Origin: Isoetes taiwanensis
Lineage: Eukaryota > Streptophyta > Lycopodiopsida > Isoetales > Isoetaceae
NCBI GenBank assembly: GCA_021234155.1
Contig: JAJEKV010000005.1
Span: 2,978,215 to 3,042,214, forward strand
Direction: 5' to 3'
DNA length: 64,000 nucleotides
A program made the position numbers and the translations under genes. Shown here in pieces: positions 23,873-33,079 of this stretch (within the stretch, counting starts at the first letter, position 1; each line of letters opens with the position of its first letter). The notes under the pieces are model-generated. The model had not been told where the DNA came from. It made no database searches and was given only the letters and a program-made list of their open reading frames with translations.

Positions 23873-24758
23873 ATGGCAGATCAAACCACGTCAAACGAGG
23901 CCCGCACTTCCCTCCGCAGTCGCAGAGGTATTGATGGGCCGCTTCCTGCACCTCTTTCTCACCGCACCCGCATATCCATTGCGCCTGAAGCTCCTAATAT
24001 TTCTACCATCTCTACCCCTCCGATCCCCGTTGGAATCACTCCGCCTTTGGTTTCGTCTGCTGCAAGCTTGGGTTCCTCAAGTTTGCCCCACATGTTTGCA
24101 GCTGCTGGGGTCTTCTCGAATTACTCCCCCTGTCTCAGTTGCATCAGTTTCCATGCCTCCTCCCCCAATATTCTCTCATGCCACGGCCGGTCCCTCCATT
24201 GGAGTGAGTCACCCCTTGCCTTCTATAGGGAACCCAACACCTTCGCCCTCTCAAGACCTCTTACCACAATTACTTCAAACCTTACACCTTCAGATGTCTC
24301 AAATCCAGGACTTACAAACATCTTTATCTGCCCAATCCTCTGTCCATGAACAAATTGAGGCCCTGCGATTGGAGGTGCAGGAGCGGGCCGCACGGTCGAT
24401 GCCAAATTTTAAGCGCGAGTCTTCTCGTCATCAATATGAGTTTTTATGTGCTACTGAGAACAGATTTCGTGAATTGCATTCACGTTTAATGGCATTATCT
24501 CCTCGGGTTCCAGATGCAGTGCTCCAGATCATTGAGGAAGGTAAAATGGCCACCCAACAGCGCATGAAATTTTTAGTCATTGCTGACCGAGAGGGATATG
24601 AATGTTGCATTTGAATTTGATGATCATTCTGGCATTGCTCTTTCTGCTGATGATTCTCACAAGCTGAAGTTAGCACGTCAGATGCACCGAGAGTGGCGAC
24701 CGACTGCCTCTCAGCCTACAGCGCCGCCATGTGGCATTATTCGCCCTGCGGTGTGATT
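23873..24758 (+). pseudogene. Gag-like protein of the YR element (frameshifted)
   Basis: A chosen start at 23873 gives MADQTTSNEARTSLRSRRG. A proline/serine-rich region follows, then a frameshift near 24115 into a frame that runs to 24614. That frame holds a predicted coiled coil of about 45 residues (LQTLHLQMSQIQDLQTSLSA, then HEQIEALRLEVQE). It ends with KFLVIADREGY. A second 1-nt shift at about 24597 restores the frame DMNVAFEFDDHSG...ALSADD, running to the stop at 24756-24758. From memory, animal DIRS/Ngaro-type ORF1 proteins carry a similar 'I-A-D-R-S...G-W...E-Y...D-D' block near their C-terminus, so I infer a Gag role in particle assembly. No zinc knuckle is seen. Confidence 0.6.
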
Positions 24759-25070
24759 TTTCTCTTTATGACCATTTATCTTCATGATTTCTTTATTATT
24801 ATTCATTGTGCCCCATTATGGATTTTATCTTATAGGAAGTTATATTCGTTAGGTTGTTAGGTTCTGATGGTTGGCTTAAATTGTTACAAAGGTTCTTGAC
24901 TTATGATTTAGTTTAACATTATTTCACAGCATTGTACACACTTTGCTAGTGTTGAACGCTTGTGGGAGACCATGTTATGCATTTGGAGTCGATCTTATTC
25001 ATCATTCTAATGTTTCTTTAATGGCTTTTCAGATATTTTCCCATGTTACAATCATTTCTCTTCATCCTTT

Positions 25071-25995
25071 ATGGGCTTGGTCCTGGTCTCTATCCTTCAG
25101 TCTCGTGCTACTTCTACTTTGTCAAGTTACTCCTCTGCCTGGCTGCATTTTCGCGAGTGGTGTGTATCTCACGGGGTTCCATTTTTGCCAGCTTCCTCCT
25201 TGCATGTGGCTGCTTTTCTATCCACCTTAGTCTCTAGTCGACGTAGCTCAGCCTCAGTGGGAGTTGCCGCCGCATCGATTGCTTTCTTCCACAACCTGAT
25301 CAATGTTCCTTCTCCTTGCGCAACCCCGCTTGCTATCTATGTTAGTCCGCCAAGCAGCACCGCGCATGCAGTCAACCACACAATCTCGCTTACCGCTTGC
25401 GGCATCCCATGTTCGCCAAATCATCACTTTGCTTGCTCATCCACATGCCGATTGGCGTAGCCTCATGAAAGCCTCTCTGGTCACAATCTGGTTTGCGGGT
25501 TTTCTTCGCATTTCTGAAGCCCTTCACTTAAATTGGTGTGATCTCACCTTTTTTCCATACCATGTCCTATTAATCATTCGGAAATCGAAATGTGACCAAG
25601 CTGCTAGAGGTCAGGAAGTCGTAATTGCTCGCACCTTTTCCCCCTTCTGCCCAGTTGCGCTATTGCAACGTTTGTTATCTAGTTGTTGCTTCCGGACTTA
25701 TGATCCGTCTGAGGGTGGCCCTCTTTTCCGCTCGTGTTTGTCATCTCCTCGTCCACTATCTTATTCCACTGCCCGCTCTTGGTGGTTTGAGTACATAAGC
25801 CTCATTGGCTTGGATCCCCATAGTTTTGGAACCCATGCAGGTCGACGTGGTGGTGCCACGGCTGCGGCAGCTGCATCTATCCCTTCAGATGTTGTTCGCT
25901 CTCATGGGCGATGGCGCTCGGTATCTTCCCACTCGCGCTACATCCGTCCTGACATCCAAGATCGTCTCGTGGTATCACGCAATCTTGGTCTTTGA
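25071..25995 (+). pseudogene. tyrosine recombinase (integrase) of DIRS/Ngaro type
   Basis: The N-terminal core-binding region starts SRATSTLSSYSSAWLHFREW and continues with FLPASSLHVAAFLSTL. A 1-nt frameshift near 25315 leads into the catalytic domain frame, which runs to the stop at 25993-25995. The catalytic set is complete: Arg in GFLRISEAL, Lys in IIRKSKCDQ, His-x-x-Arg in FGTHAGRRGG, His/Trp in SHGRW, and the nucleophile Tyr in HSRYI near the C-terminus. Such enzymes cut and join DNA through a 3'-phosphotyrosine and insert circular DNA without target duplication, which fits the junctions found here. The single frameshift makes this copy probably inactive unless the base is a sequencing error. 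Confidence 0.85.
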
Positions 25996-26012
25996 GGTAG
26001 GTTCCTCTTCTG

Positions 26013-26052
26013 TCGGCCAAATATGTGTGTTGTAGGACCCATCCTAGGAATA
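26013..26052 (+). repeat. split direct repeat B1
   Basis: 40 bp, TCGGCCAAATATGTGTG...CCTAGGAAT, immediately followed by one base and A2. It matches B2 at 26923-26961 with one substitution and one C indel. Confidence 0.85.
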
Positions 26053-26053
26053 C

Positions 26054-26214
26054 CATGGTTCTATTGCTTTAGCAATAGAACCATCATTCCTTGGATGGGA
26101 ACGTCTTTCCATCTCCCCTCTTCAGTTTTCCTCTATTTATAGGTTCGTGTTTCTCTCTACCTCTTATCGGTGTTCTCTTGAGCTGCTGTTGGATTTGCAC
26201 CTATTGATCAAGTC
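26054..26214 (+). repeat. split direct repeat A2
   Basis: 161-bp copy of A1, starting CCATGGTTCTATTGC. The B1-A2 joint (AGGAAT-A-CCATGG) has the sequence expected of a circle junction formed by joining the element's two ends. Confidence 0.85.
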
Positions 26215-26922
26215 CCCCACCTCACCCTCCCTTTAACACTCTCTTTGTGCCCAGAGCAGTCAATAGTGTCCTGATGTTTTTTCTCGTTTTTAGGCATATG
26301 TCAGCAATTACGTATGGTAGTTGGATGTTGTTGGCATGGTTGTGATTTTTGTCCCTAGCGAAGTCTTGTGATTTCTAGGGATATTTGACCTTTGTTTTCT
26401 TTCTCTCGGCGTGGCACCGTAGCCTCCGAGGCAGTACCATTTGGTGGGCTCTCAGGCATCTCTATGCAGTTTACACCAATTGATCGACTGTTTTTTCCTT
26501 TCCTCCTTTTTTTTTTTCAAACCCGGCTTGGTCCTGCGACCTCCGGCTTCTGTGTATCATTATAACATCTGGTCCCTGTTGAGGACACCTAACCATCTAA
26601 CGTGTGACTTTCTCATTTATGCAGGTTGGAGTTAGCAGTTCTAGGCCCACAGTAGATCCATCGGATTCTTCACCAGATCTTGTGTTAGCATGGAGTCGAA
26701 GTCGTCTATTATGTTTGGTCCTTAATAATTCGAAATCGAAAGTCACCCAGTAAAACATTTTTCAATTGTTCATGAAGGATTTTGTAATTCTATGCTCTCG
26801 ATGATTGTCTAGTTTCGGAGCATGTTAATTTATGGGACTATAATTTCAGTTCCTTTTTCCTACCCTATTGGGATACTGTACTCAGCAATTTTTTCAAGCT
26901 CAATGAGAACTCCACTTCACTA
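26215..26922 (+). other. A2-to-B2 spacer of the YR element
   Basis: About 700 bp without a supported open frame. In PAT/Ngaro-type elements this region is noncoding and lies between the inner and outer right repeats. Confidence 0.5.
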
Positions 26923-26961
26923 TCGGCCGAATATGTGTGTTGTAGGACCCATCCTAGGAAT
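26923..26961 (+). repeat. split direct repeat B2 (right end of the YR element)
   Basis: 39 bp ending CCTAGGAAT. The following bases, G then TCAAAACGCAGATAAATCAC, are the right-hand remainder of dispersed repeat S. Confidence 0.85.
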
Positions 26962-26962
26962 G

Positions 26963-26983
26963 TCAAAACGCAGATAAATCACA
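26963..26983 (+). repeat. dispersed repeat S, copy 2, right remainder
   Basis: TCAAAACGCAGATAAATCAC matches 12141-12160, the part of S downstream of the insertion point. Confidence 0.8.
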
Positions 26984-27249
26984 CATGACTTGAAATAAAA
27001 AGTTGGCTTGAACATTGATCACTGCCCCCCTTCATTAGGGCTTAAAGGCATTGACACAACCTACGTATACTGCATCTACAGATTACCATTGTCTTGAACA
27101 CATGCCCTACATCATCATGCCGTAATTTCCATACCTCATGTCCTTGGAATGACCGAATTTGAAAAAACGGAACTGCCTATTTTGCACATTTTGTTCTGTC
27201 AATGCTTAACGACAATAAAGAAACTTTATATTATAAAGTTCTGTGGTGC

Positions 27250-27507
27250 AACCAAAGTCTCTTCAACCAAAGTGATCCAACGGTCAACATTTGATGTCGC
27301 TATCCGATGGCCAAATTCATGCTGGCCAAGATCCGTGGTCTTAGATGTGTGCATGTAGACGATAGTTGCATGTACGTGTATCGTCTACAGGTTTTCAATA
27401 AAGCCCAATAATGTTGGGCACCATTATTATTGCACGCTTTTCTCATTGCAGCCAAAACGTTTATAGGCTCCCAACTTATGCCCAGCAATGCTGGGCATCT
27501 TTACTAG
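27250..27507 (+). mobile_element. Helitron-like 3' end
   Basis: The end is a 6-7-bp hairpin (TGCCCAGCAATGCTGGGCA at 27479-27497), a 6-nt gap and CTAG, then T (27504-27508). This is the canonical Helitron 3' structure: hairpin, CTRR, inserted before T. Subterminal GATCCAACGGTC lies at about 27273. The 5' TC end could not be located, so the left limit is nominal. No RepHel gene is present, so this would be a nonautonomous element. Confidence 0.55.
27404..27431 (+). repeat. decayed Helitron-type hairpin terminus
   Basis: GCCCAATAATGTTGGGC followed by ACCATTATTATTG. The hairpin and the ACCATTA tail match the better-preserved Helitron-like end at 62773-62800, except that the final CTAG has been lost. 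Confidence 0.45.
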
Positions 27508-28059
27508 TGGTGCCATAAAGTTTCTTCAGTGGGAGGGTCTACAACCACATTTGCACTCTCAACATGTGTCAAGACTGCTTTCTGGGAACCGGTACTGCTT
27601 CTCAGAAGGCAGAGGACAATTTTGACCCTGTCATGTTTGAATTGCTCTATCTTCCTTCACAGACTTCGAATTGAGATGTGGTTTTTTGTGCCTTGCTCTA
27701 TATCTCGTGCAGAAAAATCACATTATAATTAAAAAAATCAAAAAAATCTTTTCATCAAGACAGCTTTACTTTGTATGAACATGAAGCTTTTGGTACGTGA
27801 CCCCCTTGGGTTTGCTAGAGCATAACTCACAAGAATGGGAGCTGATACATTTTTGTGTATTTTTCTTGTGAAGCATGACTACCATACATCAACTTCTAGA
27901 AAGGGTTTGGCTAGTTTTTGTGTTCTTCATTTTATGTGATTTTTTTTGTGAACCTTCAAAATGCCCTTTAATGGTCCATCATGGGACAGGTCTAATGTTA
28001 AAGGACATAAGAAATGGCACTCGCTTGCCACATTCTAAGTCTTTTTCTTTTATTGCAAT

Positions 28060-28314
<255 letters not shown>

Positions 28315-28685
28315 CAGCAGATATTGGCACCCCATTTCGACGAAAATCTTCTAAAATCATGTTCAGGTCTCGGTGATGATGCAATTAAAGCATTATCAAA
28401 CTAAAGTAAAGTATACAAAACAACGAAAATGGATACCTAAACTTATTCACGGCCTAACAAAAACACAGATTGAGTCCGTCCTAAAATGGAAAGGGTCTTT
28501 ATTGGTGGATCTTACCTGATAGATAAAGAATCGTTTGTGCGGATATAACGGAGAGGCGGTAGAGTGAAAAACAAGATGGAATTTGAAGGAAACGCTTTAG
28601 AAAAACCATTTTGACAGGCTGCAGTGATTCTTGAAGCAGCGCAGAAATGGTGGTGCTGGACGAGGGCATGGTGTATACAAGAATG

Positions 28686-28774
28686 ACAATTTTGTTGACA
28701 TTCTCATGTGGAAGCCATGCTGACGCGCGCAGCGCGGAGGCATGGCTGACACATGAGAATGTCAACAAAATTGT
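28686..28774. repeat. 89-bp near-perfect hairpin
   Basis: The left arm starts ACAATTTTGTTGACATTC. Its first 25 bases pair perfectly with the right arm ending at 28774. After a four-base block with two mismatches, CCATGC pairs with GCATGG. The GC-rich apex (GCGCGCAGCGCGG) folds again. It lies just downstream of the stop of the DUF7869-type pseudogene. Confidence 0.85.
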
Positions 28775-28782
28775 AATTTTTG

Positions 28783-30979
28783 TTACGTGGAAGCAGGTTG
28801 CTTAACATTATGTAGGTAGTAAAAACAGCTTGAACGCTTGGTAGATCTTGAAAACGGTGGGTAAAATGCTGGATCTCTGCAGTGGATCATCAAAATAGTG
28901 GGTAAAATGGTGATGATTGGAATCCCTTCTCTCACCCAAAAAGTGAATTGAAGAGGTCTAGAATGACCTTCCATGTCGAGAGCATAACCATCCACAAAAC
29001 TCTTCCAATCAGGCACTTCTTCTATGATAGATCCTATAGGAGATGGATTTGTACATCCATGAAATATTTCCAATAGCCTGGGAAAGTTGGTAACTGTCTG
29101 CTGTCTCAATACATGACTATATTTTCCAAATAATGCATCCACATCCTCATGAGTATGTCCGGGCATTAGGAACCCCAAATTGACTCTTTCAAAAATACCC
29201 ACAGCCCGCTTAAGTAGGATAGGAAAGAAAACATCCACCTGTTCTTATTTTGACCAAAGACAATTATCTAGTTGCAAGAGGAGATTTAGGGCATCTCGAG
29301 GTTTAGCACGAGATGTTGAAGCTCCAACATGTTCATTAGGTCCATTCCTCCTAAACCTTGCCTTGCTAAACTTTTCAAACTATTAGGGGTTCCATCCAAC
29401 AATGCACTATGTAGTGCCTGGCTAGTCAGTAGGATCCCCATGGGTGACCATTGTAACCCTTCTCATAGTTTCTTAAACACCTCATGATACTCCCAATGTG
29501 AAAATCGGACCATCACTCCACAACTCTAAACCTGAAATGGCCATAATAGGTCTGAGGCCTTCATGCAATATTGCCCGAGTCATTGAAATCTGCAAAGGGT
29601 ATGATCTTCCACATGACTTAGGAATGTACTTGAATTGTGGAAGACAAGTCTTACTGTTGGTCCATTTTATCATGTATAATACATAGATAGTTATTAGGTT
29701 CCATTGCAGATAAGGTCCTCCACATCCAATAAGTTGATCTACATGATAGTTGATCTCGTCATATGGTCCTTCATATGTTCCCTTATCTTTGCCCTTAGAC
29801 TTGGTTGCACAGGTCTTATCTAGTGTCTCCTTCAAATTTAGCACATAAATTGCACTTGGCAAAGTTGTTTTGAAGTTGCTATGGTCACATGCTTGAAATG
29901 CTTATTCCATAGCCTACTAAAACCTGGGCTGGGATATAGAGGCCACTCCAAGTTCCCAAGCAATGCATTTATTTCCTCTAATATGCTCTTATGGGTACAA
30001 TGGGATGGCAATCTCTTTTCAACAATAACTCTACCCTGTTCATCCTTCTTACTCTTATGTGGCATGTTTTCTGCATTGAAATCCACATATCTTTCAAATA
30101 TTTCCTTTGCAGCTATAGTTCTTGAGGTAGGCCTTACCAGGCCAGTGTTCCCATGCAATGCAATTTTACTACCATTTTCATGTCTCTTTTGCCAGTTCTT
30201 TTCTTCTTTGATCTTTCATCCTGAATCCAAATATGGTGTACATGAAATTCCTCCTGCTATCACACTTATGTTCCTGATATGTAGCTCTTGCTACCACCAT
30301 CTCCTCTATTGTGAACATTCTAATACAGGAGGCCCAACAACATTCACTTCCTCTAACCTGCATCAGGGCTTCAGTAGAACAATCATAATCTGACTTACAT
30401 CTTTTGGTGGGATAATGTTTGAAAGTTGGAAATGGCCTCTTGCTACACTGTGTGAACATTATTGACAATGGTTCTACATCTATAGGAAACGTGTAGTTCC
30501 CCTCCAGTTGAATACTGTCCCTAGGCCATGCAACAATAGTTGGAACCTCTAGTTGCTTCCACACAAGCAAGGCATTCTTGTTTTCCCCGAACCCTTTTCC
30601 TTCCAATTGTCATATAATTTTGAGATTGCCACACCTAACCCGTCCTCCCTAATCTTTCATCATTCAACGCATTGATAGGATCTGCTAGAACAATAATCCC
30701 TTCTCCTACTGCCTCTCTGTTGCATGCATGCAATATCTTGACCTTTTTGTTTTTCCAATCGACCCGAGTATAAAGTACAATTTCCTTTCCTTTGGCATCA
30801 TCCTTTTCATTTCTGGTCTTTTCCTTTCCTTTGCCATCATCTTTGTCATCTTCATTAGTTGGGGATTTTTCCTTGCCTTGATCAAAGATCATTGGGGGCC
30901 TTGGGGATTTTAGCATTTTGCATGCCATTGACCTAAAATGCATAAAAACATATAGTAAGTTAGCATATCCAAATAACAT
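28783..30979 (-). pseudogene. DUF7869-type transposon protein, broken
   Basis: Minus-strand blocks in order. A lysine/aspartate-rich N-terminal part at 30979-30635 follows a splice-like TTTTAG. A segment LLVWKQLEVPTIVAWPRD lies at about 30560. A cysteine-containing stretch with RNFMYTIFGFRM lies at about 30230. HGNTGLVRP follows, then LPSHCTHKSI. Near 29290 comes LQLDNC, and the C-terminal GFLMPGHTHEDVDALFGKYS is at about 29170. From memory, 'LDNC...NK' followed by 'GHTHEDVD' marks plant and animal proteins annotated with DUF7869, thought to be transposon-derived. Several frameshifts and stops break the frame, so I call it dead. No TIRs were found around it. Confidence 0.65.
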
Positions 30980-30999
30980 CTCCCTAGCATGAGTTAACC

Positions 31000-31405
31000 T
31001 ATAATATATTAACCTATAATAACCTTAAATGTTGTAACCTTAGAAAAAACTTTTGAGGTTATTATAGGTTAGCAATTTTTAGGTTAGAAGTTAATTATAG
31101 GTTATTATAGGTTAGAAGTTTTAAGGTAGGTTATTATAGGTTAAAAGTTAAGGTTAGAAGTACTAAGGTTAAGGTTAAAAGTTTAGGTTAAAAGTATTAA
31201 GGTTAAAAGTTAAGTTTTAGAAGTTCTAAGGTTAAAACTTCTAACCTTAAATAAATATAACCTTTAAACTTCTAAAACTTAAAACTTCTAAAACTAAGCT
31301 TAAAAGTTTAGGTTAAAAGTACTAAGCTTAAAAGTTTAGGTTAAAAGTATTAAGGTTAAATCTTAAGGTTAAAAGTTAAGTTTTAGAACTTAAAACTTCT
31401 AAACC
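31000..31405. repeat. AGGTTA/AAAGTT low-complexity array
   Basis: About 400 bp built from variants of AGGTTAAAAGTT and GTTATTATAGGTTA, partly in inverted orientation (CTTCTAACCTTAAA). No coding potential. Confidence 0.85.
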
Positions 31406-32465
31406 TTGTAATAAATTTTCGCGGCAGTTATTATGGCGCGGTACGAATTTTTTAAAGTAGTTATTACATTCAGTTTACACTCCCTTTCAAACTTTTGGTG
31501 CGATTTCGAACTTTTCTCTTCTATCTCGAGTTTGCTTTTCGATTTCTCTCTACAATCACGGTGCATGCGCTTACAATCACGGTGTGCGCAATCTCTCCAC
31601 AATCTCTGATTTTCGGCAATCTCGATGCGCTTACAATCACGGTGTGCTTTTCGGCGCTTCTCGGCGCTTTCATCCAAAGCATTTCGAGCTTTCGGTAAGT
31701 AATTTTTCTGCCTTAGACTTTTCGAAGTTTTCGGCTTTTTTCTCCCGGCTTTTTTTTTCTCGTGGCTTTTTTTAGAGCTCTACAATCTTACGCTTTGTCT
31801 TCTACAATCTTACGCTTTTCTCTGGGTTTCGGCCCCGGGGTTTTATTTCTACAAAGGTTTCTCGGCTTCAGGGTTTTTGATTTCTCAAAGGTTTCTCGGC
31901 TTCAGGGTTTTTTATTTCTCGGCTCAAAGGTTTCTCGGCTTCTTCTCGGCTCAAATCATCTGCTATTGGCTTCTTCTCGGCTGAAATCATCTGCTATTGG
32001 CCAAACATTTTATATTGTTAAACTCTACAATCTTCGGCTTTTCAGCTTCTACAATCTTCTGCTTTTGGTTGTTCTACTCAAAGGTTTCTACAAAGCTCTC
32101 GGCTTCTCATATTAAAGTCTGTATTCAGAGGTTAGTATTTCATGTTCTTTACTTAAAGTCTGTTATCTTATTCTTGTTTTTATTCTAGTATTTGAAAGTT
32201 CTGTTCTATCTCCGCTTTTATCCGTTTTTTATCGTTATATGAGCTTCGGGGTTAATCAAAGGGAGTGCTTTTCGTCTTAGACTTTTACATGCATCGGCCC
32301 TAAACTGCCCTAGCACCTTCATATCTGAGATCTATTGCTTATAAACATGTTCTATTGTTTATATGATCTTGCTCTATGATCTTCCTCTATGATCTTGCCT
32401 ATATGATCTTGCTCTATGATCTATCTGCTCTATGATCTATCTGCTCTATGATCTTGCTTATATGA
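31406..32465. other. GC-richer leader-like DNA with short tandem repeats
   Basis: No supported coding region. CGCTTACAATCACGGTGTGC occurs twice (about 31568 and 31628). TTTCTCGGCTTCAGGG-type units are tandem at about 31850-31960. CTATGATCT/TGCTCTATGATC units are tandem at about 32345-32462. A splice-like GGTAAGTAA at about 31693 gives it the look of a transcript leader, but no gene could be attached. Confidence 0.5.
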
Positions 32466-32469
32466 TTTT

Positions 32470-32500
32470 GGGTCTAAGTTAGATATTGGGGTACAAAAGC
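32470..32500 (+). repeat. left TIR of the 7.6-kb element
   Basis: 31 bp starting GGGTCTAAGTTAG, identical to the reverse complement of 40038-40068. It is preceded by TTTT. Confidence 0.9.
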
Positions 32501-33079
32501 CGACAAGCGGAGGCGGTTAAGCACGCTGGCAGACTATTCTTCGCGACCTTCGTTTCCCGTAGCGCCTTTTCGCAGAACAATGATGACGGGCTGTCGGACC
32601 CGTAATCATTCGCGCCGATAATCGATAATTGATCTGTGCGCACATTATACCCTATTTCTATTTCGAATTGTACCCTCGCGCCTTAGAGATTTTTTTCCTT
32701 CGGCGCTTGCTTCATACCTTGCTCTTTGGTTAATTCACTTTTTTTTTGGTATGGGAGAAGGGATTATTCCTCGCCATGGCCGGCGGGCTGCGAGGATACC
32801 GTGGACCCGAAGAAGATTGGAACAGCAGTATGGACGTAACCATTCGAATCCTTTAAAGAAAAAGGCAAAATAAAAATTTATTTCGTCCGCACTCATCCGA
32901 AGCAACAATTGAGGACTTGGTCGAAGTTCCTCGTATCCCCGGCGGATTACCAAACAACTAATTGAGGAAACTCGTTGCTTTGGCATTTGCTTGGGAGCAT
33001 TGTGGTCGTCGCAAAGCAAGATCATGAGGGTCATAAGATAAATTGGGATGCATACAAGTCACGAGTTACTTGTTTGGTC

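Larger units (their letters stand above)
22447..26961 (+). mobile_element. tyrosine-recombinase element with split direct repeats (DIRS/Ngaro-like, no RT seen)
   Basis: A 4.5-kb insertion in dispersed repeat S. Repeat A is at the left end (A1, 22447-22608). Near the right end, B1 (26013-26052) abuts A2 (26054-26214), and B2 (26923-26961) closes the element. This A1-ORFs-B1-A2-B2 order is the split-direct-repeat plan of PAT, Ngaro and kangaroo elements. Inside are a Gag-like reading frame (about 23873-24758) and a tyrosine recombinase (about 25071-25995). No reverse transcriptase or RNase H is visible in the 310 bp between them or elsewhere. There is no ordinary target duplication; every junction carries AAT. 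A copies are about 97 percent alike, so the insertion is fairly young, but both genes have frameshifts. Confidence 0.85.

Noticed and set aside
22447-26961. Ordinary LTR retrotransposon with A1 and A2 as LTRs
   Set aside because: No TG...CA ends, no target duplication, an extra B1/B2 pair, and a tyrosine recombinase rather than a DDE integrase.
22447-26961. Crypton DNA transposon
   Set aside because: Cryptons also encode YR without RT, but lack split direct repeats and a Gag-like frame; retained only as a less likely alternative.
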